A stretch of 64,000 nucleotides of DNA from Helicobacter sp. 13S00477-4 (GCF_002272785.1 NZ_MLAS01000008.1:1-64000); one strand, 5' to 3'. Shown: positions 54,901-64,000, numbered from the stretch's first letter. The notes: generated by a model not told the origin, from the sequence alone. Program-made: numbers and translations.

Positions 54901-57041
54901 AAATTTAAAAGTGTATTTAATATCTGATCAGAAGTCGTGACTGCTTTTGAATTGGCTTGGAATCCTCTTTGTACTACAATAAGTTGTGTCAGGCTCCTGC
55001 TCAAATCAACATTGCTCATTTCAAGCTTTGAACCTGATACACCACCTCTTCTGCCTGTGTTGGCAGCTCCTATCATTGCCTCACCTGAATTACCAGTTTG
55101 AGAGAAAACATTGCCACCTTCTGATTGCAGACCTGAATTGTTTGAGAAATTAGCCAATGCAACTTGTGCAAGTGCTAAAGTCCTACCATTGCTAAACGCA
55201 CCCAGTAAAGAACCATTAGAGTCAAATCTAACATCAATTAAATCTCCAGCTTTGTATCCATCTTGGTTTATTGCATAAGTTTCAGAAATTTTATCAACAC
55301 TTGTCAATCCTCCAAAACCACCAGACACGCCAAAATTTAAATCAATCCTTTGAGGGGTTTGAGAACCATTTTTTGGGTCGAATTGTAAAACGGGAGGATT
55401 CATACCTGCTAAACTGCCATCATTATTGAATCTTAACTTGCCCCCTTCAAAAATATTTGGTCTTGTAGCAGACCCTCCATAGATTTCTGAAGGTTCAGGG
55501 ACTATGGCTCTAAAACTCCATTCTGCACCACCACTTTTATAAAATTCAAGTCTTAAGGTATGTTTTGTCCCTAAACTATCAATAACATCAATACTTGTAG
55601 TATGGATGGCATGGGTGATTTTAGAAGTAGTTGTTACAACACCTCCTTCAATCAAAGAGGCTGTATTCATAGCTTTCATTGTATCTTTAAACAAGACATT
55701 ATTGGTTACATTTTCAGAAGCATAACCGCTGATGAAAATATTGAGATTTTGTTTTGTATCATCCCCATTGTCTTTATTGGCAATTTCAAACATACCATAT
55801 TTATTGACAGTGACTGATACAGAAGCTGAGGTTTCTTCATAAGGTCTTGTTGGTTCTTTGATCATATTTGCATCATATTGCATCAATGCTCTGAGATCTT
55901 CTGTTGTCCTAAATTGACCTGTGGCAGAATCTGGGCTTATGGATTTTGTATACCTATATCTGAAGGAAGTAATATCTGCATCACCTTGAATAAAATTTGA
56001 AAATGCTCCTGTTCCCGAAGAAGTGACTCGAATATTTTTTACTTTTTCATCCCCATCAAGTTCATTCCTGTTTTCTAATCTTAATAAGCCTCCATCTATA
56101 TAAGCTTCAATTCCTGTTTTGTCTTTTACTGAATTGATGGCATTTTGAGCTGCAATGATGCTAGAAATACCTGTTGCTGCTGAATCATTTGTGAAGGAAA
56201 TTTGTGTGTCATTCAATCCAATTGTGTTGTTTTGATCTGAGGCAAGGATTTCATTTGTCATTTCAGAAGTTTTATAGCTGACCCAAATGCCTTGATTTTC
56301 ATTTAAATTGAAAGCATCCCCATCTTGATTAAAAAGTGAACCTAAATCTTCTGCTTTTTGAGTGAGATTTGATTTTGAGTCATAGATCGGATTTACACCA
56401 TCTGAGGCAGTTTTTGTTGAAGAATCCAAAGAAAAAATATTCCCTGTCTGATCAACATGTCTCCCAGCATTTAAATTTGCCCTGAGAGAAATTTTTGAAG
56501 TTGCTCTTGCTGGCATTACCATACCTGGATCAATTTGGATATTTTGTAAAGGTCCTGTATTGTCTACTTTAAAGAAATCTGAATCGCTCATTTTAGAGGC
56601 ATTTTCTAAGTCACCTCTTGTCCAGCCTTGAACTACATATCCTCCAGTGGTTACAAGATTTCCATCAGCATCAAATAGAAATTCTCCATCTCTAGTGAAG
56701 TTTCTTGTTGTGCCTCGATCGGGACTGATGACAAAAAATCCTTCGCCTTCAATTGCTAAATCTGTTTTAACATCAGTATTTTGAGTATTTCCTTGTGAAA
56801 AAACTTTTGTTGTTGCATCAACAGCAACACCAAGCCCTACAGAAAAATCATTTTGTCCTGCCAAACCATTTTTATAAGGAGAAGTTGCAATGAGTTTTAT
56901 TTGAGAAAGCATATCTACAAATGACGCTCTGGAATATTTGAAACCAACTGTATTGACATTTGCAATATTATTACTTTCAATATCAAGTGCTATTTGGTGA
57001 GCTTGCATACCACTCACACCAGACCACATAGACCTTAGCAT
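54891..57041 (-). CDS. flgE: Flagellar hook protein FlgE
   Basis: Main subunit of the flagellar hook, 716 aa, very like H. pylori FlgE (718 aa). N-terminal SGVSGMQAHQIALDIESNNIANVNTVGFK and C-terminal heptad region ending LTQLIVVQRGFQANSKAV are the conserved rod-type ends; the middle is the surface-exposed hook domain. AAGGA precedes the ATG. A near-perfect sigma54 promoter is upstream, so it belongs to the RpoN/FlgR middle flagellar class. No other flagellar gene is nearby. Confidence 0.97.
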   Translation of the reverse strand: MLRSMWSGVSGMQAHQIALDIESNNIANVNTVGFKYSRASFVDMLSQIKLIATSPYKNGLAGQNDFSVGLGVAVDATTKVFSQGNTQNTDVKTDLAIEGEGFFVISPDRGTTRNFTRDGEFLFDADGNLVTTGGYVVQGWTRGDLENASKMSDSDFFKVDNTGPLQNIQIDPGMVMPARATSKISLRANLNAGRHVDQTGNIFSLDSSTKTASDGVNPIYDSKSNLTQKAEDLGSLFNQDGDAFNLNENQGIWVSYKTSEMTNEILASDQNNTIGLNDTQISFTNDSAATGISSIIAAQNAINSVKDKTGIEAYIDGGLLRLENRNELDGDEKVKNIRVTSSGTGAFSNFIQGDADITSFRYRYTKSISPDSATGQFRTTEDLRALMQYDANMIKEPTRPYEETSASVSVTVNKYGMFEIANKDNGDDTKQNLNIFISGYASENVTNNVLFKDTMKAMNTASLIEGGVVTTTSKITHAIHTTSIDVIDSLGTKHTLRLEFYKSGGAEWSFRAIVPEPSEIYGGSATRPNIFEGGKLRFNNDGSLAGMNPPVLQFDPKNGSQTPQRIDLNFGVSGGFGGLTSVDKISETYAINQDGYKAGDLIDVRFDSNGSLLGAFSNGRTLALAQVALANFSNNSGLQSEGGNVFSQTGNSGEAMIGAANTGRRGGVSGSKLEMSNVDLSRSLTQLIVVQRGFQANSKAVTTSDQILNTLLNLKQ

Positions 57042-57077
57042 ACATAAATCCTTTTGAAATTTTTATTAAAATTACAA

Positions 57078-57093
57078 GCAATTAATGTGCCAA
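57078..57093 (-). promoter_or_regulatory. Sigma54 (RpoN) promoter of flgE
   Basis: On the minus strand TTGGCAC-N5-TTGC matches the -24/-12 consensus, with the required 10 bp between GG and GC. It lies 37 nt upstream of the flgE ATG. Confidence 0.88.
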
Positions 57094-57096
57094 TTT

Positions 57097-57120
57097 AAAA
57101 AATCTACCAAAAAAGGTAGA
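57097..57120 (-). terminator. Terminator after glnA
   Basis: TCTACC (57115-57120) and GGTAGA (57103-57108) on the minus strand form a 6-bp stem with a T6 loop, followed by six T (57097-57102). This separates glnA from the sigma54 promoter that starts 3 bp further on. Confidence 0.75.
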
Positions 57121-57137
57121 AATAAAGAGAGAAAAGA

Positions 57138-58580
57138 TTAGCAAGAATAAGTAGAGATGAATTCAAATGGATGTGGACGACCTTCCCAAGGCCAAATTTC
57201 TGTCTCGAATTTAAAACTTTTATAAACTTGAATAAATTCTTCCGTAAATACATCCCCTTCTTTTAGGTATTTTCTATCTAAAAGCATTTCTTCAATAGAA
57301 GTTCTTAGTGTATGAGGCATTTGTTTGATGCCTTTTTCTCTGATTTCATCTAAGGTGAGTTCAAATAAATCAATATCCATTGGTTTGCCCGGATCAATCT
57401 GGTTGATAATGCCATCAATTCCAGCCATAAGGATTGCACAAAATGCTAAATATGGATTTGCAGAGCTATCAGGAAAACGGAACTCTAATCGAGCACTTTT
57501 TTCTGATATTCCATAAGGTATTCTTACGCTAGCACTTCTATTTTGTGCTGAATAGGTTAGGATTGAAGGTGCCTCAAAGCCTGGAATAAGTCTTTTGTAG
57601 GAATTGGTTGAAGCATTGGTAAAGGCAGCTACACTCCTTGCATGTTTGAGTACACCACCTAGAAAGTATAAAGCTTCATTGCTTAGATTTTGGTATTTAT
57701 CCCCTCCAAATAGATTTTTTTTATCTTTCCAAATGCTTACATGAGTGTGCATACCACTCCCATTATCTCCAAATAAAGGTTTTGGCATAAAGGTTGCTGT
57801 TTTTCCATTGAGGTGAGCAACCATTTTTACCACATATTTGAGCTTTTGGACATTATCAGCAGCTTCTACTAGATCTCCAAACTTGACACCAATTTCACCT
57901 TGACCTTGTGCAACTTCATGGTGGACAACAAAGGTTTCTAACCCTACTTGATTAAGGACTTTTACAATCTCTGCACGCAGATCCATCATTGAATCTACTG
58001 GTGGTACTGGAAAATATCCTCCTTTAGTTCCTGGTCGGTGGCCTGCATTTATACCTGTTTCAAAGGTTTTGTCTCGGTTCCATTCGCCTTCTTCGCTGTC
58101 TATTTCATAATATTGACAATTCACGGTATCTTTGATTTTGATAGAATCAAAGATAAAAAATTCATTTTCTGCTCCTATATAAATATTATCGCCAATTCCT
58201 GTTTTTTTGAGGTGAGAAACTGCTTTTTTAGCAATACTTCTAGGACACTTTTCATAAGGTTGATTTTTATAAATATCCCAAACATCACAAAAAACTACTG
58301 CAGTTGTATCCGCGGTAAAAGGATCGATAAAATATCTTATCGGTTCAGGCAATAAAATCATATCGGAATGCTGGATGGGTTGCCAAGCTTTCACAGAGCT
58401 AGCATCAAATGGTATACCATTTTGGAATGTTTCTTCATTGATAGCACTAAAAGAATAAGCCATATGGTGCCATACACCCTTAATGTCAGTGAATCTAAAA
58501 TCAACAAATTCAACCTCGTTTTCAGCACAAAAAGCAAAAAAATCCCTGACTTGATTTTGATTGTTTTCAAAGGTAATCAT
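57138..58580 (-). CDS. glnA: Glutamine synthetase, type I
   Basis: Makes glutamine from glutamate and ammonia, an important sink for urease-derived ammonia. The 480-aa product has the GSI blocks [36 protein letters not shown] and [14 protein letters not shown]. At the place of the adenylylated tyrosine in enteric enzymes the sequence reads DLFELT, with F406 instead of Tyr, so adenylylation control is absent, as reported for H. pylori. AAGGA precedes the ATG. Confidence 0.97.
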   Translation of the reverse strand: MITFENNQNQVRDFFAFCAENEVEFVDFRFTDIKGVWHHMAYSFSAINEETFQNGIPFDASSVKAWQPIQHSDMILLPEPIRYFIDPFTADTTAVVFCDVWDIYKNQPYEKCPRSIAKKAVSHLKKTGIGDNIYIGAENEFFIFDSIKIKDTVNCQYYEIDSEEGEWNRDKTFETGINAGHRPGTKGGYFPVPPVDSMMDLRAEIVKVLNQVGLETFVVHHEVAQGQGEIGVKFGDLVEAADNVQKLKYVVKMVAHLNGKTATFMPKPLFGDNGSGMHTHVSIWKDKKNLFGGDKYQNLSNEALYFLGGVLKHARSVAAFTNASTNSYKRLIPGFEAPSILTYSAQNRSASVRIPYGISEKSARLEFRFPDSSANPYLAFCAILMAGIDGIINQIDPGKPMDIDLFELTLDEIREKGIKQMPHTLRTSIEEMLLDRKYLKEGDVFTEEFIQVYKSFKFETEIWPWEGRPHPFEFISTYSC

Positions 58581-58627
58581 ATCTTTATCCTTTCAAATAC
58601 TTTAAAATTTCTTATTTAGATTTTATT

Positions 58628-58633
58628 ATTGTA
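58628..58633 (-). promoter_or_regulatory. Possible -10 box for glnA
   Basis: TACAAT on the minus strand about 50 nt upstream of the glnA ATG. No NtrC-type or sigma54 site is seen. Confidence 0.45.
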
Positions 58634-58783
58634 TCTCAAAAACAGAGCTAAAAATACTCCAGTGATATTTTGAAATATTTGAATTTTTTGAAAATTTCTC
58701 TCTTTCCACAAATATTCAATAATTAATCTTAATCAATGGCAATAATTTTTTGGATTGAGTTTTATCAAATGACTAAAGAGGCT

Positions 58784-59473
58784 TTATAAGTATTTATTTT
58801 CAAAGTGAGTGTCTTGAGCAAACAAGAGTATTTCTGAAGTGATTTTTGAAATATCTTTTTGTAGGTTATGGATAGTATTTTTTGAAATGTTATTGAGATG
58901 GTCTATGTATGGTTTGCTGATTTTATTATAGTTTTTTTCATCAAGCATATTAATGACATATGTTGTAGTGATATTTTTTGTTTTTAAAAACTCTTTATTC
59001 AAAAGCAAGTCATTGATCATCCCTAATTTATCTGAACTGATGAGTAGAAGATGAGCATTTAAGTATTTTGCCAAATCAAACATATTATGTTCTAAATCAA
59101 TAGGGACAAGTAAACCCCCTGCACCTTCTACAAGTAAAATATCGCATTTATTTTCTAATTCAGAGATTTTTTTAGCAATATATTTAAAATCTATTTTTGG
59201 AGCCTTAGGATTATCTATTTGTGCCACAAAAGGTGAAGCAGGGATTTTATAACGATAAAAATTGATATCTTCCAAGGTAAGTTTTGGGTGTATTTTTTTA
59301 TTTTTTTCTAGGTGTATTTGACAATCAAGTCTAGTTTTTCCATTATCGCCTGTTTCAATAGGTTTGGATATAAGGGTTTTTAACCCTATTTGATTGAGAT
59401 AATCACTTAGCATACAAGAAGTATGAGTTTTACCAATGTTTGTATTGGTAGCACTGATAAATATTGTTTTCAA
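58784..59473 (-). CDS. bioD: Dethiobiotin synthetase
   Basis: ATP-dependent ring-closing step of biotin synthesis, 229 aa. P-loop SATNTNIGKTHTS opens the protein; KPIETG and LVEGAGGLLVPI are family motifs. The start codon is TTG, with AAGG 6 nt upstream. No other bio gene is in the window. Confidence 0.93.
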   Translation of the reverse strand: MKTIFISATNTNIGKTHTSCMLSDYLNQIGLKTLISKPIETGDNGKTRLDCQIHLEKNKKIHPKLTLEDINFYRYKIPASPFVAQIDNPKAPKIDFKYIAKKISELENKCDILLVEGAGGLLVPIDLEHNMFDLAKYLNAHLLLISSDKLGMINDLLLNKEFLKTKNITTTYVINMLDEKNYNKISKPYIDHLNNISKNTIHNLQKDISKITSEILLFAQDTHFENKYL

Positions 59474-59507
59474 TTGAGACCTTTTTTAGTTAATAAAATT
59501 TGGTAAA

Positions 59508-59515
59508 ATTATAAT
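59508..59515. promoter_or_regulatory. Overlapping divergent -10 boxes of bioD and clpS
   Basis: The octamer ATTATAAT is its own near mirror: it holds TATAAT on the plus strand (59510-59515) for clpS-clpA and TATAAT on the minus strand (59508-59513) for bioD. Each is about 30 nt from its gene's start. The two promoters cannot be occupied at once. Confidence 0.55.
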
Positions 59516-59546
59516 CAAATTAATGAAAAAATTTCAGGGATTTTAT

Positions 59547-59846
59547 ATGGCAGAAAGTGATACTCAAATACATCTTGAAGTTTTACTTCAAGAGCCTAAA
59601 ATGTCTAAAGTAATTCTTCTAAATGATGATTATACGACAATGGATTTTGTCATTAATATTTTGATGGATATTTTTGGTAAGTCTTATCATCAAGCCAGTG
59701 AGATTATGATGAGTGTCCATAAAAATGGTAGTGGTGTATGTGGAGTATATCCATATGATATTGCAGAATTCAAAGCCAAGCAAGCCAAACTCAAAGCACA
59801 AAAATATCGTTTTCCATTAAAAATCATTACCCAAGATCTAAATTAG
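59547..59846 (+). CDS. clpS: ClpS adaptor
   Basis: A 99-aa adaptor that hands N-degron substrates to ClpAP. The core LLNDDYTTMDFVINIL and the HKNGSGVCGVYPYDIAEFKA block are conserved. The ATG at 59547 follows AGGGA by about 7 nt; an ATG at 59523 would be essentially at the transcription start and is less likely. clpA follows after 9 nt. Confidence 0.93.
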   Translation: MAESDTQIHLEVLLQEPKMSKVILLNDDYTTMDFVINILMDIFGKSYHQASEIMMSVHKNGSGVCGVYPYDIAEFKAKQAKLKAQKYRFPLKIITQDLN

Positions 59847-59855
59847 GAGCAAAAT

Positions 59856-62048
59856 TTGAATCATTTCATTAGTCCTAATCTCACTCAAACTATCAATGAA
59901 GCTGTTGAAAATGCTAGGGAAATGAAGCATGAAATCCTTACTATTGAACATTTATTTTTGGCTATTTTGAAAAATGAGAGGGGCAAAGAATTGTTAAAAA
60001 ATTGTGGATTAAATGTAGTACAAATGGAAAAGCTTGTGCGGGTGTATTTAGCCAATCATATTTCTGTTTCTAAAAATCAAGAAATTTCTTTGCCTTCCCA
60101 GACTCCTGCCCTTGATAGAGTATTTACTTCAATGATTGAACATGCAACTAATTCAAATCAAAAAATGCTTGAGGTAGGTGATTTACTTTCATTTATTTTT
60201 CAAGAAGAAGATAGTTATTCTGTTAAATTGATGACCTCAGCAGGTATCACACGATTAGACATACTTGAATATATCACTGAAGATACTAAAGAAGCAGAAT
60301 CTCAAAAGCTTGATACTTACCTCAAACAATATGCTAAAAATCTTGTTGAGCTTGCTAAAATAGGGAAAATTGATCCTGTCGTTGGGAGAGAAAAAGAAAT
60401 TGAACGTGTCAGTGAAATCTTGTGTCGTCGTAAGAAAAATAATCCTATACTTGTTGGGGAACCAGGTGTAGGAAAAACAGCAATTGCTGAGGGTATTGCT
60501 TTGAAAATTGCTCATAAAGAAGTCCCACAGTCTCTTGATGATTCTCAGATATTTGCCCTTGATATTGGTGCAATGATTGCAGGTACTAAATATAGAGGGG
60601 ATTTTGAAAAACGATTGAAGGGTGTTTTAGCAGAAGTGGAACAAATACCAAGAGCTATACTTTTTATTGATGAAATCCATACTATTGTGGGTGCAGGGGC
60701 AACATCAGGCGGCAGTATGGATGCTTCTAATTTACTCAAACCTGCATTAGCTAATGGCACATTCAGGTGTATTGGGGCAACAACTTTCAATGAATATAAA
60801 AATTATTTTGATAAAGATAAGGCTCTCTCAAGACGTTTTGGAAAAATTGAAATCAATGAACCAAGCTTAGATGCTTGCTATGAGATCATTAAAGGTTTAG
60901 CACCTATTTATGAAGAGTATCATAATGTTTCTTATACTTCAGAAGCTTTGAGGGCTTGTGTAGATTTGTGTGAACGTTATATTAATGATAAATTTTTGCC
61001 TGATAAGGCTATTGATTTACTTGATGAGGCTGGAGCTAATCGTAAAATCCATCCTGTTAAAAAGAATAAAATTATTGATAAAAAAGATATTGAAAATATA
61101 ATATCAAAAAGTGTGAATATTCCTAAAACACAGATTAGTAGCAATGAACGGGATTTATTAAAAACACTTGATAGAAAACTCAAATCCAAGATTTTCTCTC
61201 AAGACAAAGCTATTGGTGCTTTAGTGCAAGCCATTAAAACTAATAAAGCTGGTTTAGGTGTACCACAGCGTCCTATAGGGAGTTTTTTATTTGTTGGTCC
61301 TAGTGGTGTTGGGAAAACAGAGTTGAGCAGAGAACTTGCACAAGAATTAGGTTTGCATTTTGAAAAATTTGACATGAGTGAGTATATGGAGGCACATAGT
61401 GTTTCGCGACTCATAGGAGCACCAGCAGGTTATGTAGGTTTTGAACAAGGAGGATTACTCATTGATGCTATTAAAAAACATCCTCATTGTGTATTATTGT
61501 TAGATGAGATTGAAAAAGCCCATTCTGATATTTATAATATATTGTTGCAGATTATGGATAATGCGATTTTGACAGATAATGCTGGCAATAAAGCAGATTT
61601 TAAAAATGTAATTTTGATAATGACTTCAAATGCAGGTAGTGTAGAACCTAATTCACTTGGCTTTAATAGTCATTATGACACCAAGCATCAAAATGCTATT
61701 AAAAATATTTTTACCCCAGAGTTTCGAAGCCGTCTTGATAGAGTAATTGATTTTTCTGCACTTAGTATCAGTGATTTTGAGAGGATTGCTAAAAAATATA
61801 TTCAAAATTTAAATTTTCAGCTTAAAGAAAAAAATATCTCAATTAAAATTGACTCTAAAGCTCTTAGCGATATTGCTTCAAGGACTTTTGATAAAGCACT
61901 TGGAGCTAGAGAGATTCGCAAAATAATTGATAATGATATTAAACTCAAAATGAGTGAGGAAATATTATTTGGTGATTTGAAAATGGGAGGAATTGCTAAA
62001 ATCACTGCAGATAAAAAAGGTTTGAAAATTATATTCAAGGCTTCATAG
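59856..62048 (+). CDS. clpA: ATP-dependent Clp protease ATPase ClpA
   Basis: AAA+ unfoldase, 730 aa, partner of ClpP and ClpS. An N-terminal Clp repeat domain (about 1-140) precedes two ATPase modules with Walker A sites GEPGVGKTA and GPSGVGKTE, and the C-terminal D2-small domain is complete. It starts at TTG, with AGGAG 6 nt upstream. It converges with and overlaps the phosphoesterase gene by 14 nt. Confidence 0.97.
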   Translation: MNHFISPNLTQTINEAVENAREMKHEILTIEHLFLAILKNERGKELLKNCGLNVVQMEKLVRVYLANHISVSKNQEISLPSQTPALDRVFTSMIEHATNSNQKMLEVGDLLSFIFQEEDSYSVKLMTSAGITRLDILEYITEDTKEAESQKLDTYLKQYAKNLVELAKIGKIDPVVGREKEIERVSEILCRRKKNNPILVGEPGVGKTAIAEGIALKIAHKEVPQSLDDSQIFALDIGAMIAGTKYRGDFEKRLKGVLAEVEQIPRAILFIDEIHTIVGAGATSGGSMDASNLLKPALANGTFRCIGATTFNEYKNYFDKDKALSRRFGKIEINEPSLDACYEIIKGLAPIYEEYHNVSYTSEALRACVDLCERYINDKFLPDKAIDLLDEAGANRKIHPVKKNKIIDKKDIENIISKSVNIPKTQISSNERDLLKTLDRKLKSKIFSQDKAIGALVQAIKTNKAGLGVPQRPIGSFLFVGPSGVGKTELSRELAQELGLHFEKFDMSEYMEAHSVSRLIGAPAGYVGFEQGGLLIDAIKKHPHCVLLLDEIEKAHSDIYNILLQIMDNAILTDNAGNKADFKNVILIMTSNAGSVEPNSLGFNSHYDTKHQNAIKNIFTPEFRSRLDRVIDFSALSISDFERIAKKYIQNLNFQLKEKNISIKIDSKALSDIASRTFDKALGAREIRKIIDNDIKLKMSEEILFGDLKMGGIAKITADKKGLKIIFKAS

Positions 62049-62700
62049 CAATGACATCACAAATCTTTAAAGGTGCAAAGCCAATGTTTTCACCACTTAC
62101 ATTGATACAAAAAGGATTTTGAGTATTTCGTGAGTGAGTGTGTCCATGTATATTTAGAGAACAATCACATATTTTATATATACTATCAAGAATATCTCTT
62201 GTGAACCCATAAACATCATTTTTTTTCCTCTCCATTACTGGAAAATGGCTAAACATTATACGTTCGCCAAGCAAATCAATTACAATCGTATTGAGGAGTT
62301 TATCTTTGAGGCTATCTTTACCCCATTTTTGTTTGAGCTTGTTTAAGATATTTTTTTTGTCTTCAATTTTGAGTTTAATTTTTTTACAAATACTCCAATC
62401 TTCAAAATCTTTCAATCGAGTATATTTTTTTAAATCATTATTGCCTACAAGTAGTTTTTTTGTACCTGAAAGATGTTTAAGGTATTTCCATCCTTGTTTG
62501 AAATACAAATCGCCAAGATGTAAAACAAAATCATTCTGACTCACCTTTGCATTCCATAATTCTACGCTACAAGCATCAAAATTGGTAAAACCATTTTGTT
62601 GAGCAATTTTTTGTCGTATGGGTTGCTTGAGCAAAGCAGATTTATGTCCAAAATGACTATCTGAAATTACAAAAGTATTCGCAGTAAGGCAAAATTTCAT
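62035..62700 (-). CDS. Calcineurin-like metallophosphoesterase
   Basis: A 221-aa cytoplasmic phosphoesterase with the two-metal motifs in order: ISDSHFGH, LHLGD, GNND, SHFP and HGHTHS. The usual GNHD reads GNND. The group includes small phage-like and diadenosine-type phosphatases, but the substrate cannot be inferred. The start lacks a strong ribosome site. Confidence 0.82.
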   Translation of the reverse strand: MKFCLTANTFVISDSHFGHKSALLKQPIRQKIAQQNGFTNFDACSVELWNAKVSQNDFVLHLGDLYFKQGWKYLKHLSGTKKLLVGNNDLKKYTRLKDFEDWSICKKIKLKIEDKKNILNKLKQKWGKDSLKDKLLNTIVIDLLGERIMFSHFPVMERKKNDVYGFTRDILDSIYKICDCSLNIHGHTHSRNTQNPFCINVSGENIGFAPLKICDVIAMKP

Positions 62701-62842
62701 CTTGGGCTTTCTTTTTGGAATTTTTGTTATTTTAATGGTTTTTTCTTGAATTCTACTTGAAGGTAAAAATCCAATAATTCCTATTGGATAAACAATTAAA
62801 ATCCCTAAAAAAGAATAGGATTTTTGTTGCTAACCAAAAATT

Positions 62843-63649
62843 TTAATATTTTATTTTTTCAATTTTTTGTTCAAATGCTTTGAGAACTTCTTCTATGTAG
62901 GCATCAAAATCATAGACATTTGTTCTATTTGATGCTTGAGCAATTTTATTTTCTGTTTCAATCATATCTCTGCCTATTTGTGTTTCTAAAAACTCATTGA
63001 TTTGCTCTAAAATTTCAGGAGATATCTCTGTATATGGATTTAAAGCCAGTTCAAAGAACTTTTCTTTTAATTCATTTGTTTTTTTATGACCAATTTTATC
63101 AAAATATTGTTTTTGTACTTCAAAAATATTATTGAAGCTATCTGTAACATCATCAATTATTTTACTTAATTTAAAAAATTTTTTAAGTTTTGTGGTTGGA
63201 AGGATTTTTTGAGTTTTCTGGTCTAAAATAATTTCAGGAGAAAATAATCCACTGTACATATTTTTAGCACTGATATAGTTGGCTTTGTAAAGCGAATTCC
63301 CAGCTTCTGTTTCATAAAAAATAATCATTTTCCTTATCTGCTCAAGACTATAGTATTTTTTATAAAATTCAATGACTCTTTCTATCAAAGGCTTTCGAAA
63401 AACTGGGATATTTTTTTTGAAAAATTCATTGAGTGCGATCAATAAAACATCATCTGGAATATCTGGAAAATTCCTTTTTGTGTCATAAATCAAATATATC
63501 CTTATTTCACTATCAATTGTTGTATAAAAATTACTGTATATAAGATATTTATTATAGGTTTCTTTAATATCATCTTGAGAGATACCTAAAATATTTGCAT
63601 CCAAAAAACTCAAATTAAATAAAAAAAGAAATATTAATTTCAATCTCAT
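62843..63649 (-). CDS. DUF2059-like exported protein
   Basis: A 268-aa protein with an N-terminal signal peptide (to about DA at residue 18) and no further membrane segment, so periplasmic. The central part (about 95-120) FYKKYYSLEQIRKMIIFYETEAG matches the DUF2059 pattern of a helix followed by a (FY)-E-(T/S)-x-(A/P)-G loop. The remainder is helical and charged. Function unknown. Confidence 0.7.
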   Translation of the reverse strand: MRLKLIFLFLFNLSFLDANILGISQDDIKETYNKYLIYSNFYTTIDSEIRIYLIYDTKRNFPDIPDDVLLIALNEFFKKNIPVFRKPLIERVIEFYKKYYSLEQIRKMIIFYETEAGNSLYKANYISAKNMYSGLFSPEIILDQKTQKILPTTKLKKFFKLSKIIDDVTDSFNNIFEVQKQYFDKIGHKKTNELKEKFFELALNPYTEISPEILEQINEFLETQIGRDMIETENKIAQASNRTNVYDFDAYIEEVLKAFEQKIEKIKY

Positions 63650-63691
63650 TGTTAATCCTTTTTTCGTATTTAGATTTTTGATATGTAAAAT

Positions 63692-64000
63692 CTAAGTTAT
63701 GCTGATGATTTTTCCATTTTCAAAATGATAGACTTTGTCAGCTAGTTCAATAGTGCTAGGTCGATGTGCTATTAAAATGATGATTTTATTTTTACACATG
63801 TGTAAAATCGTTTCTTTGATGGCTTCCTCAGTCTTGGAATCAAGTGCAGATGTTGCTTCGTCTAAAATAAGAACTTCAGGATTTTTGTAAATAGCTCTAG
63901 CTATTGCAATCCTTTGTCTCTGTCCACCACTAAGATTAGTTCCAAATTCGTCTAAAATTGTGTGTATCCCTTCAGGTAGAGTGGATACAAAATCCCAAAT
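63692..64000 (-). CDS. ABC exporter ATP-binding domain (C-terminal part)
   Basis: Partial gene running off the right edge; the last 102 codons are visible. The signature LSGGQRQR, Walker [13 protein letters not shown] and switch histidine LIAHR define an ABC ATPase close to the MsbA/bacteriocin-exporter (ABCB) type. The membrane domain is outside the window, so the substrate is unknown. Confidence 0.9.
   Translation of the reverse strand: MWDFVSTLPEGIHTILDEFGTNLSGGQRQRIAIARAIYKNPEVLILDEATSALDSKTEEAIKETILHMCKNKIIILIAHRPSTIELADKVYHFENGKIISIT

Noticed and set aside
58718-58747. Direct repeat CAATAATT, two copies 22 bp apart, upstream of glnA
   Set aside because: The two-turn spacing is tempting for a regulator, but in such AT-rich DNA an 8-bp repeat is likely by chance.
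59523-59546. Earlier ATG for clpS
   Set aside because: It coincides with the likely transcription start and has no ribosome site, whereas AGGGA supports 59547.
1-64000. CRISPR arrays, insertion sequences, prophage, tRNA and rRNA genes
   Set aside because: No repeat-spacer pattern, transposase, integrase or tRNA-like cloverleaf was seen on reading; a tRNAscan or Rfam search was not possible.

Overview
The window is one stretch of an AT-rich Helicobacter-type (Campylobacterota) chromosome. The main evidence is a complete urease cluster in the order ureA-ureB-ureI-ureE-ureF-ureG-ureH, with gamma and beta subunits fused in UreA. Other Helicobacter marks are an aspartate-less HP1021-type regulator behind fused ispDF, a CPDC thioredoxin, a cysteine-pair Sel1-repeat lipoprotein, a sigma54-type promoter before flgE, and outer membrane proteins ending in Phe. 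Several gene blocks match my memory of H. pylori order (tal-rplY-pth-permease; panB-ruvB with outer membrane genes; minC-lpxC-tsaB-thrB-ylxR-infB-rbfA-rimP; dnaE-rluB-trx; rluA-recJ-pyrG; clpS-clpA). The genes for Trp (trpE, trpGD), Leu (leuC) and thiamine (thiC) synthesis, and the histidine-poor UreI, point to a non-pylori, possibly enterohepatic, species. I cannot name the species. No tRNA, rRNA, CRISPR array, prophage or insertion sequence was seen.

Layout. 1-3.3 kb: a gene tail, then trpE-trpGD on the minus strand. 3.3-6.6 kb: tal, rplY, pth and an LptF/G-type permease. 6.6-11.3 kb: mrp (minus), a FecA-like TonB receptor behind a very good Fur-box palindrome (plus), and thiC (minus). 11.4-15.2 kb: ispDF, the HP1021-type regulator, a degenerate ATP-sulfurylase-like gene and pgpA, tightly packed. 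15.2-17.8 kb: yqhA, ruvB and panB (minus). 17.9-20.2 kb: three tandem related outer membrane proteins. 20.2-29.5 kb: leuC, an M23 peptidase, minC, lpxC, tsaB, thrB, ylxR, infB, rbfA, rimP. 29.5-33.1 kb: xseA, rseP, pgsA and an unknown six-helix membrane protein (minus). 33.2-38.8 kb: urease operon (minus). 39-47.8 kb: htpG, dnaE, rluB, Sel1-repeat lipoprotein, YeiH-type transporter, thioredoxin. 47.8-52.7 kb: SDR, rluA-type gene, recJ, pyrG (minus, overlapping). 52.8-54.9 kb: M48 peptidase and prmC. 54.9-59.5 kb: flgE, glnA, bioD (minus). 59.5-62 kb: clpS-clpA. 62-64 kb: metallophosphoesterase, DUF2059-like exported protein and a partial ABC exporter (minus).

The urease genes make and mature the nickel enzyme: UreAB is the enzyme, UreI the urea channel, UreE/F/G/H the nickel insertion machinery. 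The long plus-strand block from minC to rimP links division-site placement, lipid A synthesis, tRNA modification and translation initiation or ribosome assembly. The most unusual points are a UreI with no histidines in its predicted periplasmic loops except one, a UreA without the H. pylori C-terminal tail, an ATP-sulfurylase fold that has lost both sulfate-site motifs, and a cluster of short intergenic control elements (Fur palindrome, NikR-like site, sigma54 promoter abutting a terminator, overlapping divergent -10 boxes). I found no clearly new multi-gene system; most of the window is housekeeping.
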